From: Hydrogenoanaerobacterium sp032017025
GTDB lineage: Bacteria > Bacillota > Clostridia > Oscillospirales > Ruminococcaceae
NCBI RefSeq assembly: GCF_032017025.1
Contig: NZ_DALZQO010000013.1
Span: 17,889 to 81,888 of the forward strand
DNA length: 64,000 nt
Direction of reading: 5' to 3'
Shown in pieces: positions 54,589 to 63,031 of the stretch (positions are counted from its first letter, which is position 1; each line of letters opens with the position of its first letter). Under the pieces are notes generated by a model, which saw nothing but the letters and a program-made list of their open reading frames with translations, did no database searches and had not been told where the DNA came from. The translations under genes and the position numbers were made by a program.

Positions 54589-54863
54589 CCGGCGGCTTCG
54601 CTTTACAGCGATTCCATTTACAAAACGGAATTGCTTGCATACCCAAAGGGTACGCTGTTACAGCATAGGCTTTGGTGAGCTGTTTTTACGGCAGCTGCCA
54701 ATGTCTCCTTTCCCAGTAATCAACTGGAAAAGTCATAGATGATTGTATGCTTTGTACGGTTTTCGTTGCATTTGCAGCGAAAACCGTACTTTATGTCATA
54801 GAACAAGACTATACGCCGGCAGGTTTGAAACAAAATCTGCCCTACCGAATTAGGAGTTGAACC
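54589..54863 (+). other. Structured intergenic region after hpf
   Basis: No coding gene is seen. Several inverted repeats occur: AGCGATTCC/GGAATTGCT, AGCTG/CAGCT, and a perfect 12-bp stem GTACGGTTTTCG/CGAAAACCGTAC (54754-54789) followed by TTTATG. The last may end hpf transcription; the others match no RNA family I recognise. Confidence 0.5.
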
Positions 54864-56003
54864 ATGAGTAAAATTAAGATTGCCTGTCCTTGCATCTTCG
54901 GGTTAGAAAGTGTACTTTCTGCGGAGATAAAAAAACTGGGAGTTCAAAACATCGAGGTTACCGACGGGAAGGTCACCTTTGTGGGGGATCTCGCCGACGT
55001 GGCAAAAGCAAACATCTGGCTGCGAACCGCCGAGCGCGTACAGATTGTATTGGGTTCGTTTCGTGCGGAAAGCTTTGAAGAGCTATTTCAGGGTGTGCTG
55101 TCCCTCGATTTTGAAAACTACATCCGTAAGGATGATGCATTCCCTGTTAAGGGCTGGGCACTTAATTCTAAGCTGCACAGTATTCCCGATTGCCAATCAA
55201 TCATAAAAAAAGCGATTGTCAAACGGCTTGAAAGCAAATACAATCAAAGCTGGTTCGAAGAAACAGGAAGCAGAGTGCAGGTGCAATTCTCTATATTAAA
55301 AGATATTGTCACCGTTTTGCTCGATACCAGCGGCGCGGGGCTTCATAAACGCGGCTACCGCCAAAATTCGAATATTGCCCCAATTAAAGAGACTTTAGCG
55401 GCAGGCATCGTTGACCTGGCGCGCATTCGAAACGACAGTTTGGTGTACGATCCGTTCTGTGGTTCGGGCACGATGCTGATTGAAGCAGCACTGTATGCGC
55501 TCAATATTGCGCCCGGTATCAACCGCCGTTTTGCTGCCGAGTATTGGGGTGTATTTTCAGACAATACTTTTAAAACAGTGCGTCAGGAAGCGTTGGAGCA
55601 GATTGACCGCCAGGCTGAATTCAGAGGCTACGGCTATGATATTGACCCCGCTGCGGTAGAACTGGCACAGGAAAATGCACGTAAAGCCGGAGTGGCGAAC
55701 CGATTTCAGATTTCGCAGCAGGATATTTCCGATTTCCGAACCGATGAGCTTCGTGCTACTGTTCTCACCAACCCACCTTATGGTGAACGCATGCTTGAGG
55801 TTAAGGACGCGCAGAGAATCTATAAAACAATGGGCGAAGTGTTTGAACGCCGCAAGTTCCTCAACTACTATGTCATCAGCCCAGACGAGCAGTTTGAAGA
55901 ACTGTTTGGTTCGGGGGCCGATCGCCGCCGAAAGCTTTACAATGGCATGATCAAGTGTCAGCTGTTTATGTACTTTAAGGGGCAGCCTGAAAACAAAGCT
56001 TAA
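54864..56003 (+). CDS. THUMP-domain rRNA methyltransferase (RlmL-N/YpsC-like)
   Basis: 379-residue SAM-dependent RNA methyltransferase, probably for a 23S rRNA guanosine N2. An N-terminal THUMP region (CPCIFGLESVLSAEIKKLG, about 1-160) precedes a Rossmann domain with VYDPFCGSGTMLIEAALYA, YGYDIDPAAVELAQENARKAG and the catalytic TNPPYGERM. This length is that of the YpsC/Trm14-like single-enzyme group. The start follows TAGGAGTTGAACC. A terminator follows. Confidence 0.9.
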   Translation: MSKIKIACPCIFGLESVLSAEIKKLGVQNIEVTDGKVTFVGDLADVAKANIWLRTAERVQIVLGSFRAESFEELFQGVLSLDFENYIRKDDAFPVKGWALNSKLHSIPDCQSIIKKAIVKRLESKYNQSWFEETGSRVQVQFSILKDIVTVLLDTSGAGLHKRGYRQNSNIAPIKETLAAGIVDLARIRNDSLVYDPFCGSGTMLIEAALYALNIAPGINRRFAAEYWGVFSDNTFKTVRQEALEQIDRQAEFRGYGYDIDPAAVELAQENARKAGVANRFQISQQDISDFRTDELRATVLTNPPYGERMLEVKDAQRIYKTMGEVFERRKFLNYYVISPDEQFEELFGSGADRRRKLYNGMIKCQLFMYFKGQPENKA

Positions 56004-56023
56004 CCTACAATTAAACTGAATAT

Positions 56024-56061
56024 AAAAACCGGAGACTGATAAAACAGCCTCCGGTTTTTAT
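56024..56061 (+). terminator. Terminator after the methyltransferase gene
   Basis: AAAAACCGGAG and CTCCGGTTTTT form an 11-bp stem around a 14-base loop. Confidence 0.9.
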
Positions 56062-56123
56062 ATTTGAAAAAGAAGGGTGGGGTATAATACTACATGTTAC
56101 ACAAAAAATATTAAAAGAAGCAC

Positions 56124-56152
56124 TTGACAAATTTCTACTGTTGCAGTATGAT
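56124..56152 (+). promoter_or_regulatory. Promoter of the copper operon
   Basis: TTGACA (56124-56129) and TATGAT (56147-56152) with a 17-bp spacer; the CsoR-type palindrome lies directly downstream. Confidence 0.82.
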
Positions 56153-56165
56153 ATAGAAAAATACA

Positions 56166-56189
56166 CTATACCCCTTGGGGGGTGTATAG
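56166..56189. promoter_or_regulatory. CsoR operator
   Basis: TATACCCC, TTGG and GGGGTGTATA form the G/C-tract palindrome typical of CsoR copper operators. It covers the predicted transcription start and lies just before the copA ribosome-binding site. The repressor itself is the third product of the operon. Confidence 0.85.
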
Positions 56190-56201
56190 AAAGGAAACAG
56201 T

Positions 56202-58763
56202 ATGAACCAAAAATTTAATGTAACAGGAATGACCTGTTCCTCATGCTCTGCACATGTTGAAAAAGCGGTTACAAAGCTTGAGGGAGTACACAGTGTTAAT
56301 GTTAACCTGCTTGCCAATAATATGACAGTAGATTACGACGAAGCCTTAGCCAGTGCAGCAATCATTGAGAGGGCGGTTGCAGACGCGGGCTACGGGGCGT
56401 CGGTACACAACGCAAAATCTACTGACCGTGAAAAAGCAAAACCCGATGATACAATGGCACAGGAGCTTGCCAACATGAAGCTCCGCACAATAGTGTCGTT
56501 TGTCTTTATGATTCCGTTGTTTTATCTTTCAATGGGGCATATGATGAATTGGCCTTTGCTCAACTTCTTTCTCGGGATGGAAAATGCGCTTACCTTCGCG
56601 TTTACACAGCTTTTACTCTGTTTGCCCATCGTATACGTAAATGAAAAATACTTCCGTGTGGGCTTTAAAACATTGTGGCGACGCTCACCGAACATGGATT
56701 CTCTGATTGCCATCGGTTCGACTGCAGCCATTGTTTATGGCATTTATGCGATCTACAAGATTGGCTGGGGTTTGGGACACGGTGATATGCATATGGTCCA
56801 CACCTATTCGATGGATTTGTACTTTGAGACAGCCGCAATGATACTGGCGCTTATTACGCTGGGCAAATTTCTTGAGACACGCTCCAAGGGCAAAACCAGC
56901 GAGGCGATTACAAAACTGGTCAATCTGGCGCCTAAAACCGCATTGGTAGAGCGCGAAGGCATCGAAAGCGAAATACCTGTAGAAGATGTCGTCATCGGCG
57001 ATATCATCATTGTAAAGCCCGGTCAGAGCATTCCGGTGGATGGCGTTATCACGGAGGGAGCTACCGCCGTCGATGAATCCGCACTCACCGGCGAAAGTAT
57101 CCCCGTCGAAAAACAGGTGGGCGACAAGGTTACCGGTGCCTCCATCAACAAATCCGGCTTCTTCAAGTTTAAAGCCACAAAGGTAGGCGATGATACCGCC
57201 TTGGCACAAATCATCAAGCTGGTGGAGGAAGCAGGCGCGTCTAAAGCACCTATCGCCAAGCTTGCCGACAAGGTAAGCGGTGTATTTGTCCCCATTGTCA
57301 TCGGTATTGCCATTCTCGCGGTCATTATCTGGCTGCTGGTTGGTGCTAGCTTTGAGTTTGCTATGTCCATCGGTATTGCGGTGCTGGTTATTTCCTGCCC
57401 GTGCGCACTCGGCCTGGCAACCCCTACCGCCATTATGGTGGGAACCGGAAAAGGTGCCGAGAACGGCATTTTGATTAAATCTGCCGAGGCGCTGGAAATT
57501 GCGCACAGCATCGATACCGTTGTTTTGGATAAAACCGGTACCATTACGGAAGGCAAGCCGCGCGTAACCGATATTGTATGTGCCGACGGCTTGCAGGCAG
57601 ATAATAGGGAAAACGAGCTGATTCGTCTGGCTGCATCCATTGAGAAACCGTCGGAGCACCCGCTTGCTGATGCCATTGTGGAGGAAGCAGCAAACCGCGG
57701 ACTAGAGCTTAGCAAGGCAGATAGCTTTACCGCACTTGCGGGCAGAGGACTGGACGTTGAGCTGGACGGCATACACTACTTCGCAGGTAACCTCAAGCTG
57801 ATGCAAGAACAAAACGTCGCACTCGGCAACTTCTCCGCTGCGGCAGACGCACTTGCATCCGATGGAAAAACGCCGCTTTACTTCGCGCGGGGCAACCAGT
57901 TGCTCGGCATCATTGCGGTAGCAGATGTTATCAAACCCACCAGTCGTGACGCGGTGCAGGAATTTGGTAATCTCGGTATCGAGGTTGTAATGCTCACAGG
58001 TGATAATGCTAAGACGGCGCAGGCGATTCAAAAGCAGGTTGGCATTACCAACATCATTGCTGAGGTGCTGCCGCAGGATAAAGAGCGCGAGGTGCGCCGT
58101 CTGCAAGAAATGGGCAAAAAGGTTGCCATGGTCGGCGACGGCATCAACGACGCACCCGCCCTGGCACGAGCCGATGTGGGTATTGCCATTGGCGCCGGTA
58201 CCGACGTAGCAATTGAGTCGGCCGATATCGTACTAATGCGCAGCGACCTGTTGGATGCGGTATCAGCCGTACAGCTTTCAAAGGCGACCATCCGTAATAT
58301 CAAGCAAAACCTGTTCTGGGCGCTGATCTACAATACAATCGGTATCCCCTTGGCGGCGGGCGTGTTTTTCACCCTGCTGGGCTGGAAGCTCAACCCGATG
58401 TTTGGCGCTGCCGCTATGAGCTTATCCTCGGTGTGCGTGGTAACCAATGCACTGCGCCTCAAGCTGTTTAAGCCTAAATTCCATCACAGTTCCAAAGCTA
58501 TTCCCACTGGGAATTCAGTAAAAAATATAAAAATAGAACAAGGAGAGAAAATAATGACTAAGACGATTCATATTGAGGGCATGTCCTGTTCCCATTGCAC
58601 AGGCAGAGTTGAGCAGGTGCTCACCGCATTCCCGGAGGTAGAAAGCGCAGTGGTAAGCCTAGAGGGTAAAAACGCAGTGGTATCACTGAAAAAAGATGTG
58701 CCCGACGCTGTACTCACCAAACTGATTACCGATGCGGGCTACACCGTAATAGGAATTCAATAA
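56202..58763 (+). CDS. copA: Copper-exporting P1B-type ATPase CopA with fused C-terminal CopZ domain
   Basis: Pumps Cu(I) out of the cell. 853 residues: an N-terminal metal-binding domain (GMTCSSCSAH), eight membrane helices with the transport motif SCPCALG (C399-P400-C401), the phosphorylated Asp443 in DKTGT, SEHPLADAI (nucleotide-binding His), MLTGDN and GDGINDAPAL. All catalytic residues are present. After a short linker, a second metal-binding domain (GMSCSHCTGRVEQ, from M785) is fused in frame at the C-terminus, which is unusual; normally this is the separate chaperone CopZ. Confidence 0.95.
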   Translation: MNQKFNVTGMTCSSCSAHVEKAVTKLEGVHSVNVNLLANNMTVDYDEALASAAIIERAVADAGYGASVHNAKSTDREKAKPDDTMAQELANMKLRTIVSFVFMIPLFYLSMGHMMNWPLLNFFLGMENALTFAFTQLLLCLPIVYVNEKYFRVGFKTLWRRSPNMDSLIAIGSTAAIVYGIYAIYKIGWGLGHGDMHMVHTYSMDLYFETAAMILALITLGKFLETRSKGKTSEAITKLVNLAPKTALVEREGIESEIPVEDVVIGDIIIVKPGQSIPVDGVITEGATAVDESALTGESIPVEKQVGDKVTGASINKSGFFKFKATKVGDDTALAQIIKLVEEAGASKAPIAKLADKVSGVFVPIVIGIAILAVIIWLLVGASFEFAMSIGIAVLVISCPCALGLATPTAIMVGTGKGAENGILIKSAEALEIAHSIDTVVLDKTGTITEGKPRVTDIVCADGLQADNRENELIRLAASIEKPSEHPLADAIVEEAANRGLELSKADSFTALAGRGLDVELDGIHYFAGNLKLMQEQNVALGNFSAAADALASDGKTPLYFARGNQLLGIIAVADVIKPTSRDAVQEFGNLGIEVVMLTGDNAKTAQAIQKQVGITNIIAEVLPQDKEREVRRLQEMGKKVAMVGDGINDAPALARADVGIAIGAGTDVAIESADIVLMRSDLLDAVSAVQLSKATIRNIKQNLFWALIYNTIGIPLAAGVFFTLLGWKLNPMFGAAAMSLSSVCVVTNALRLKLFKPKFHHSSKAIPTGNSVKNIKIEQGEKIMTKTIHIEGMSCSHCTGRVEQVLTAFPEVESAVVSLEGKNAVVSLKKDVPDAVLTKLITDAGYTVIGIQ
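58554..58763 (+). CDS. copZ: Internal start for free CopZ copper chaperone
   Basis: Inside the 3' end of copA, AAGGAGAG (58540-58547) lies six bases before the ATG at 58554. Translation from here would give a 69-residue protein that is a complete CopZ, with the metal-binding GMSCSHC motif and the usual length. The linker codons directly before it look like former intergenic sequence (A-rich, with Shine-Dalgarno). Both a fusion and a free chaperone could therefore be made. Internal initiation is inferred. Confidence 0.6.
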   Translation: MTKTIHIEGMSCSHCTGRVEQVLTAFPEVESAVVSLEGKNAVVSLKKDVPDAVLTKLITDAGYTVIGIQ

Positions 58764-58775
58764 GGGAGGAAGCCG

Positions 58776-59039
58776 ATGAAAGCGGATAGAGCAAAGGTGA
58801 TACGGCTGCTGAAAACAGCGCGCGGTCAGCTTGACGGAATACTAAAAATGGTGGACGACGACCGCTACTGCATCGATATTGCCAACCAAATTCTTGCTAC
58901 CGAATCGATTCTGCACAAGGTAAGCCGCGAGGTGCTTCGCGCCCACATGCGCGACTGCGTAAAAGAGGCGGTGCAGGCGGATAATGCCGACGAAAAGATC
59001 GATGAGATCCTCTGCCTTGTTGATAAAATTTCCAAGTAA
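58776..59039 (+). CDS. csoR: Copper-sensing repressor CsoR
   Basis: All-helical DUF156 repressor that releases DNA when it binds Cu(I). 87 residues with the Cys-His-Cys ligand set: YCIDIANQ on helix 2 and RAHMRDC on helix 3. ARGQLDGILKMVDDDRYC is the family core. GGGAGG site, 12 bases after copA, so it is in the same operon and controls itself through the operator at 56166-56189. Confidence 0.93.
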   Translation: MKADRAKVIRLLKTARGQLDGILKMVDDDRYCIDIANQILATESILHKVSREVLRAHMRDCVKEAVQADNADEKIDEILCLVDKISK

Positions 59040-59086
59040 AGCATAAACGCTTCGGCGAGGCCTACTGCGAAGCTTACAAATTGTAC

Positions 59087-59115
59087 TTGACAACTCTGTC
59101 AAAGCTTGCTAATAT
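59087..59115 (+). promoter_or_regulatory. Promoter of the T-box operon
   Basis: TTGACA (59087-59092) and TAATAT (59110-59115) with a 17-bp spacer. A TATAAT three bases further down (59113-59118) overlaps. It gives a leader of about 350 bases. Confidence 0.75.
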
Positions 59116-59121
59116 AATATC

Positions 59122-59402
59122 ATTGCAAAATAATAAGTTAACACGATGACAGGGAATAGTAACTGAAGTTGTTTCTCACAGAGAGCTGCAGGTGCTGAAA
59201 TGCAGCAGAAATTACCCGGTGAACTCACCCCCGAGTGGTCAACCCAAAGGCTTTGTGCCCAGTAGGCTTGAACGGAATTTCCACCGATAGCAGGAAAGCG
59301 GGTCTGTTAGGACTCGGTAGAGTGGCACAATTTTGTGCAAACGAAGTGGTAACGCGGAAGTATGGCTTTCGTCTTCATTTATGAGGACGAAAGCCTTTTT
59401 TT
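59122..59402 (+). ncRNA. T-box riboswitch leader, probably leucine (CTC)
   Basis: Stem I elements: GGGAATAGTA (59153-59162), AGAGAG (59180-59185) and a distal hairpin CTGCA/TGCAG (59186-59205). The specifier region GAA-CTC-ACC (59221-59229) places the codon CTC, leucine, in the usual position. The T-box AACGAAGTGGTAACGCGG (59340-59357) carries TGGT (59347-59350), whose variable base pairs with A73, the tRNA-Leu discriminator. A terminator GGCTTTCGTC/GACGAAAGCC with seven T (59364-59402) follows. Uncharged tRNA would favour antitermination of the downstream gene. Confidence 0.88.
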
Positions 59403-59479
59403 GCGTATGCGCACCTGCAAATAAGCTGTTTCGCCTTCCGGGCCATCAAACGAAATTAGAAATGCAGGAGGTTTTGCTT

Positions 59480-61147
59480 GTGAATGAGTTAATATCCATT
59501 ACAGTGGGCAAGCAGCTCGAAAAAGTAGCACGTAAATATCCAAACGATCAGGCGATTAAATACACCGATCGGGAGTACACCCGTACATGGAAAGAGTTTA
59601 ACGAGGAGTGCGACCGGGTGGCAAAAGGGCTTTTGGCATTAGGGATACGCAAGGGTGACAAAATTGCAATTTGGGCAACCAACGTGCCCGAATGGCTGAT
59701 TATTTTGTTTGCTTCGGCTAAAATTGGTGCAATTTTGGTTACCGTCAACACCAGCTACAAGGTGTTTGAGGTTGAATACCTGCTGCGTCAGTCTGACACC
59801 AAGGCTTTGGTTCTAATTGATGGCTTTAAGGATGCCGACTATGTTGACATTATAAACGAGATTTGTCCTACTCTGGCGGGCAGTGCGCCCGGTGAATACA
59901 AAGACCCTATGCTGCCGTTTCTCAAAACCGTTATCTATGCAGGCAGCAAAGAGACTCCACCGGGTATGCTGCACTGGAATGAACTGTTCCATGTCGGCAA
60001 AAAGATCAGCGACGACAGCCTGTATATGATCGGTGATGCGCTCGACCCGCAGGATGTCATCAACATGCAGTATACCTCGGGTACTACAGGTTTCCCCAAG
60101 GGTGTTATGCTCACACATTTTAATATTATAAACAACGGCAAATCCATTGGCGACTGCATGAACTTTACCCATGACGACAAGCTGTGCATAACCGTTCCGT
60201 TTTTCCATTGCTTTGGTCTGGTGCTTGCAATTATGGCGTGCTTAACACATTCCTCGTCCATGGTTCCCATAGATGCCTACAGCCCCATTAAGGTGATGAA
60301 TGCCCTACAGAATGAGCAATGCACCGCTTTTCACGGCGTACCTACTATGTACATTGGCATACTGGAGCATCCCGAGTTCAAAAACTATAGCTTTCCCCGC
60401 CTGCGCACCGGCATTATGGCGGGCTCTCCTTGCCCCGTCAAGGTGATGCAGCAGGTTGTCGATGAAATGGGTATGCATGAGGTTACCATCTCCTACGGTC
60501 AAACCGAGGCATCACCCGTGTGTACAATGACCACCACGACCGATTCCATTGAGCGCCGTGTTTCTACTGTGGGTAAGACAATGCCATTTGTCGAAGCAAA
60601 AATTGTCGACCCCGAAACAGGTGCAGAGCTGCCCTGCAACACACCCGGCGAGTTCTGCTCACGTGGCTACAACACCATGAAGGGTTACTATAAGATGGAA
60701 GAAGCCACCGCACAGGCGATTGATAAAGACGGTTGGCTGCATTCGGGCGATATTGCCACCATGGATGAACATGGTTACTTCAAGATTACAGGACGCATTA
60801 AGGATATGATTATCCGCGGTGGCGAAAATATTTACCCCAAAGAGCTTGAAGAGTTCCTCTACACCCACCCCGCAGTCTCAGACGTACAGGTCATTGGTGT
60901 GCCGAGTGACCGCTATGGGGAAGAGATTATGGCATGTATCATTCTGAAAGAAGCTGCCAGTATCACCGAGGATGAGATCAAAGCGCATGTACGCGCACAT
61001 ATGGCGCGTCATAAGGTACCGAGCTATGTCCGCTTTATGGATAGCTTTCCGATGACTGCAAGCGGTAAAATACAAAAGTTCAGAATGCGTGAAAATGCAA
61101 TTGAAATGTTAAATTTGCAAAATGCCGCTGCCATTGAAACTGCTTAA
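59480..61147 (+). CDS. AMP-dependent acyl-CoA synthetase
   Basis: Activates a carboxylic acid to its CoA thioester through an acyl-AMP. 555 residues: ATP loop YTSGTTGFPKG, ISYGQTEASPVC, HSGDIATMDEHGYFKITGRIKDMIIRGGENIYPKE and the catalytic C-terminal lysine in ASGKIQKF. The sequence is of the medium/long-chain fatty acid type. The real start is GTG 59480, nine bases after GCAGGAGG; the longer frame runs back through the T-box terminator and is rejected. Under a leucine T-box, the substrate may be a branched acid such as isovalerate (inference). Confidence 0.9.
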   Translation: MNELISITVGKQLEKVARKYPNDQAIKYTDREYTRTWKEFNEECDRVAKGLLALGIRKGDKIAIWATNVPEWLIILFASAKIGAILVTVNTSYKVFEVEYLLRQSDTKALVLIDGFKDADYVDIINEICPTLAGSAPGEYKDPMLPFLKTVIYAGSKETPPGMLHWNELFHVGKKISDDSLYMIGDALDPQDVINMQYTSGTTGFPKGVMLTHFNIINNGKSIGDCMNFTHDDKLCITVPFFHCFGLVLAIMACLTHSSSMVPIDAYSPIKVMNALQNEQCTAFHGVPTMYIGILEHPEFKNYSFPRLRTGIMAGSPCPVKVMQQVVDEMGMHEVTISYGQTEASPVCTMTTTTDSIERRVSTVGKTMPFVEAKIVDPETGAELPCNTPGEFCSRGYNTMKGYYKMEEATAQAIDKDGWLHSGDIATMDEHGYFKITGRIKDMIIRGGENIYPKELEEFLYTHPAVSDVQVIGVPSDRYGEEIMACIILKEAASITEDEIKAHVRAHMARHKVPSYVRFMDSFPMTASGKIQKFRMRENAIEMLNLQNAAAIETA

Positions 61148-61214
61148 ATTCTCAATTTGTGCAATTTACACGTTAATTTCATAAAAAATTGCTTCCGATT
61201 AAGGTTTTTCATAG

Positions 61215-61244
61215 TTGGCAAAAAAATTAAGAAAATGGTATACT
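61215..61244 (+). promoter_or_regulatory. Possible promoter of the pseudokinase gene
   Basis: TTGGCA (61215-61220) and TATACT (61239-61244), spacer 18 bp. A second TATAAT is near 61303 in the same A+T-rich stretch. Confidence 0.5.
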
Positions 61245-61337
61245 AATAAAATAGGTTACTTATACTTAATTTTAGATTTTTAAATTGATAAACTACTATG
61301 ATATAATAAAACTCTATAATCGGGAGTGTGAATAGGT

Positions 61338-62996
61338 TTGACAAATAGTGATAAGCAGAGGCTTTGTGTAGGATGCATGTCCGCTTTGGCAAGCGAGGGG
61401 AAATGTCCTCATTGCGGTTACCAGAGCAGCAAGTATTTTAGCAGAGAGTTTCTGCCGCCCCGTACCGAACTAGCCGGGCGCTACCTTGTTGGTAAGCTGC
61501 AGCGGCATAACGGTGAGGGCGCATCCTACATCGGGTATGATCTTGAGGAGGATCTCAAGATTATGATCAGCGAATATCTGCCGCTTACGCTGGCAAGCCG
61601 AAATGAATCAGACGGCAGCGTTACTGCAAAGAACGGCAGGGAAGCACAGTTCAAAGCTTTGCGCGATGATTTTATGGAAAATGCGCGGCTTATTCGGCAG
61701 TTATGCGAAAAAGCAGCCGGTATTATGCCTGTACTTGATATTTTTGCTGAAAATGGAACAGCCTATGTGATCTACCGCTACATACAAGCTGTGCCCTTAG
61801 CCGAATATCTGCTCGAAAACGGTGGCGAAATCAGCTGGCCGCTGGCAAAGCCAATGATAATGCCGCTGCTGAAGACGCTTACCACTCTGCATCAAAAAGG
61901 TGCCATTCACCGCGGTATCTCACCCGAAACCTTGTTGGTTGACAGTAAGGGTAAGCTGTGGTTGTCAGGGCTTGGTGTTTCTGCAGTGCGAACCGGCTAC
62001 AGTGAGCTGGATTGTGAATTGTTTGAGGGCTATGCTGCTCCTGAGCAATATGCTGCAAACGGCTGGCAGGGGACATGGACAGATGTTTATGCGGCCGGCG
62101 CGGTGCTTTACCGTATGCTTACCGGTACAATGCCGCTGTCTGCAGAAATTCGGAAACAAAAAGATTCGCTCTATCCCGCAAATATGTTAAATCATTCGAT
62201 ACCTGAGAATGTCTCCGACGCAATTGACAGTGCGATGCTGGTTGCAGCAGATAAGCGGACGCAAAATGTTGAAAAGTTGGTTGCAGGTCTGCTTGAAGCA
62301 ACAGATTCCAATACCGCCATTTTTGATGCCAGAGAATATGGCAAAACGGAAGAGCCTGCCGAAAAGAGCAGACGCAAAGGAATTAGAGACTGGCCGTTTC
62401 CGCTGCGTGTAATGCTTTACACCTCGATAGCACTCGGCTCGGTTATGGTCATAGTCTATTTTGCCGTGATCAAGCCGTCGATGAACAAATCCACCGAATC
62501 GGTGCCGTCGTCTGATATGGAATCGTCATTGGATGAACCTTCAGAGCCAGAAACACAAGGCACGCCTGTACCAAATTTTTCGGGTCAGTTCTTGCAGAAG
62601 GTGATGAACAATCCGGAATATCAGGAAAAATATACGTTTATTGTTAAAGAAGAGTACAATGAGGATGATATTCCCGCGGGTGTTATTTACGACCAATCAC
62701 CCTCAGCAGAGGTTCCAATGCTCAACAAGGGCTCGGTGATTTTATATGTCAGCAAGGGCTCGCAGGTTACAAAAATGCCCTATCTGGTGGGCAGCACGCT
62801 AGAGCTTGCACTGCGTACCCTTGAAAGCATGAATATTTATTATGACGTGATTACTCAAGAAGATGAAAATGCAGAACCGGGCCTGGTTATTAAAACCAGT
62901 CTTGAGCCCGGAGATAATGTTACCAAAGAGAAAGACGTGGTTTATCTTTATGTAAATAAAAAACCGGAGGAGGTTACCGATACCTCTGAGGAATAA
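61338..62996 (+). CDS. Zinc-ribbon, pseudokinase and PASTA membrane protein
   Basis: 552 residues in order: a zinc ribbon (CVGCMSALASEGKCPHCG, 10-27); a protein-kinase-like domain (about 45-320); a membrane helix (about 355-378); and two extracellular PASTA repeats (about 405-470 and 475-540). The kinase fold is clear from AAPEQY and TDVYAAGAVLYRMLTG, but the active site is gone. VAIK becomes IMISE (S78 for Lys), HRD becomes HRG (G193) and DFG becomes GLG (211-213). It is probably a wall-sensing pseudokinase. TTG start behind GGGAG, the least certain part. Confidence 0.85.
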   Translation: MTNSDKQRLCVGCMSALASEGKCPHCGYQSSKYFSREFLPPRTELAGRYLVGKLQRHNGEGASYIGYDLEEDLKIMISEYLPLTLASRNESDGSVTAKNGREAQFKALRDDFMENARLIRQLCEKAAGIMPVLDIFAENGTAYVIYRYIQAVPLAEYLLENGGEISWPLAKPMIMPLLKTLTTLHQKGAIHRGISPETLLVDSKGKLWLSGLGVSAVRTGYSELDCELFEGYAAPEQYAANGWQGTWTDVYAAGAVLYRMLTGTMPLSAEIRKQKDSLYPANMLNHSIPENVSDAIDSAMLVAADKRTQNVEKLVAGLLEATDSNTAIFDAREYGKTEEPAEKSRRKGIRDWPFPLRVMLYTSIALGSVMVIVYFAVIKPSMNKSTESVPSSDMESSLDEPSEPETQGTPVPNFSGQFLQKVMNNPEYQEKYTFIVKEEYNEDDIPAGVIYDQSPSAEVPMLNKGSVILYVSKGSQVTKMPYLVGSTLELALRTLESMNIYYDVITQEDENAEPGLVIKTSLEPGDNVTKEKDVVYLYVNKKPEEVTDTSEE

Positions 62997-63031
62997 ACCA
63001 CTGCCATCAAAAGAAACAGGAGGGAAACCCT

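Noticed and set aside
59333..59479. N-terminal extension of the acyl-CoA synthetase by 49 codons
   Set aside because: These codons lie in the T-box antiterminator and terminator. The GTG at 59480 has GCAGGAGG at proper distance and matches family starts.
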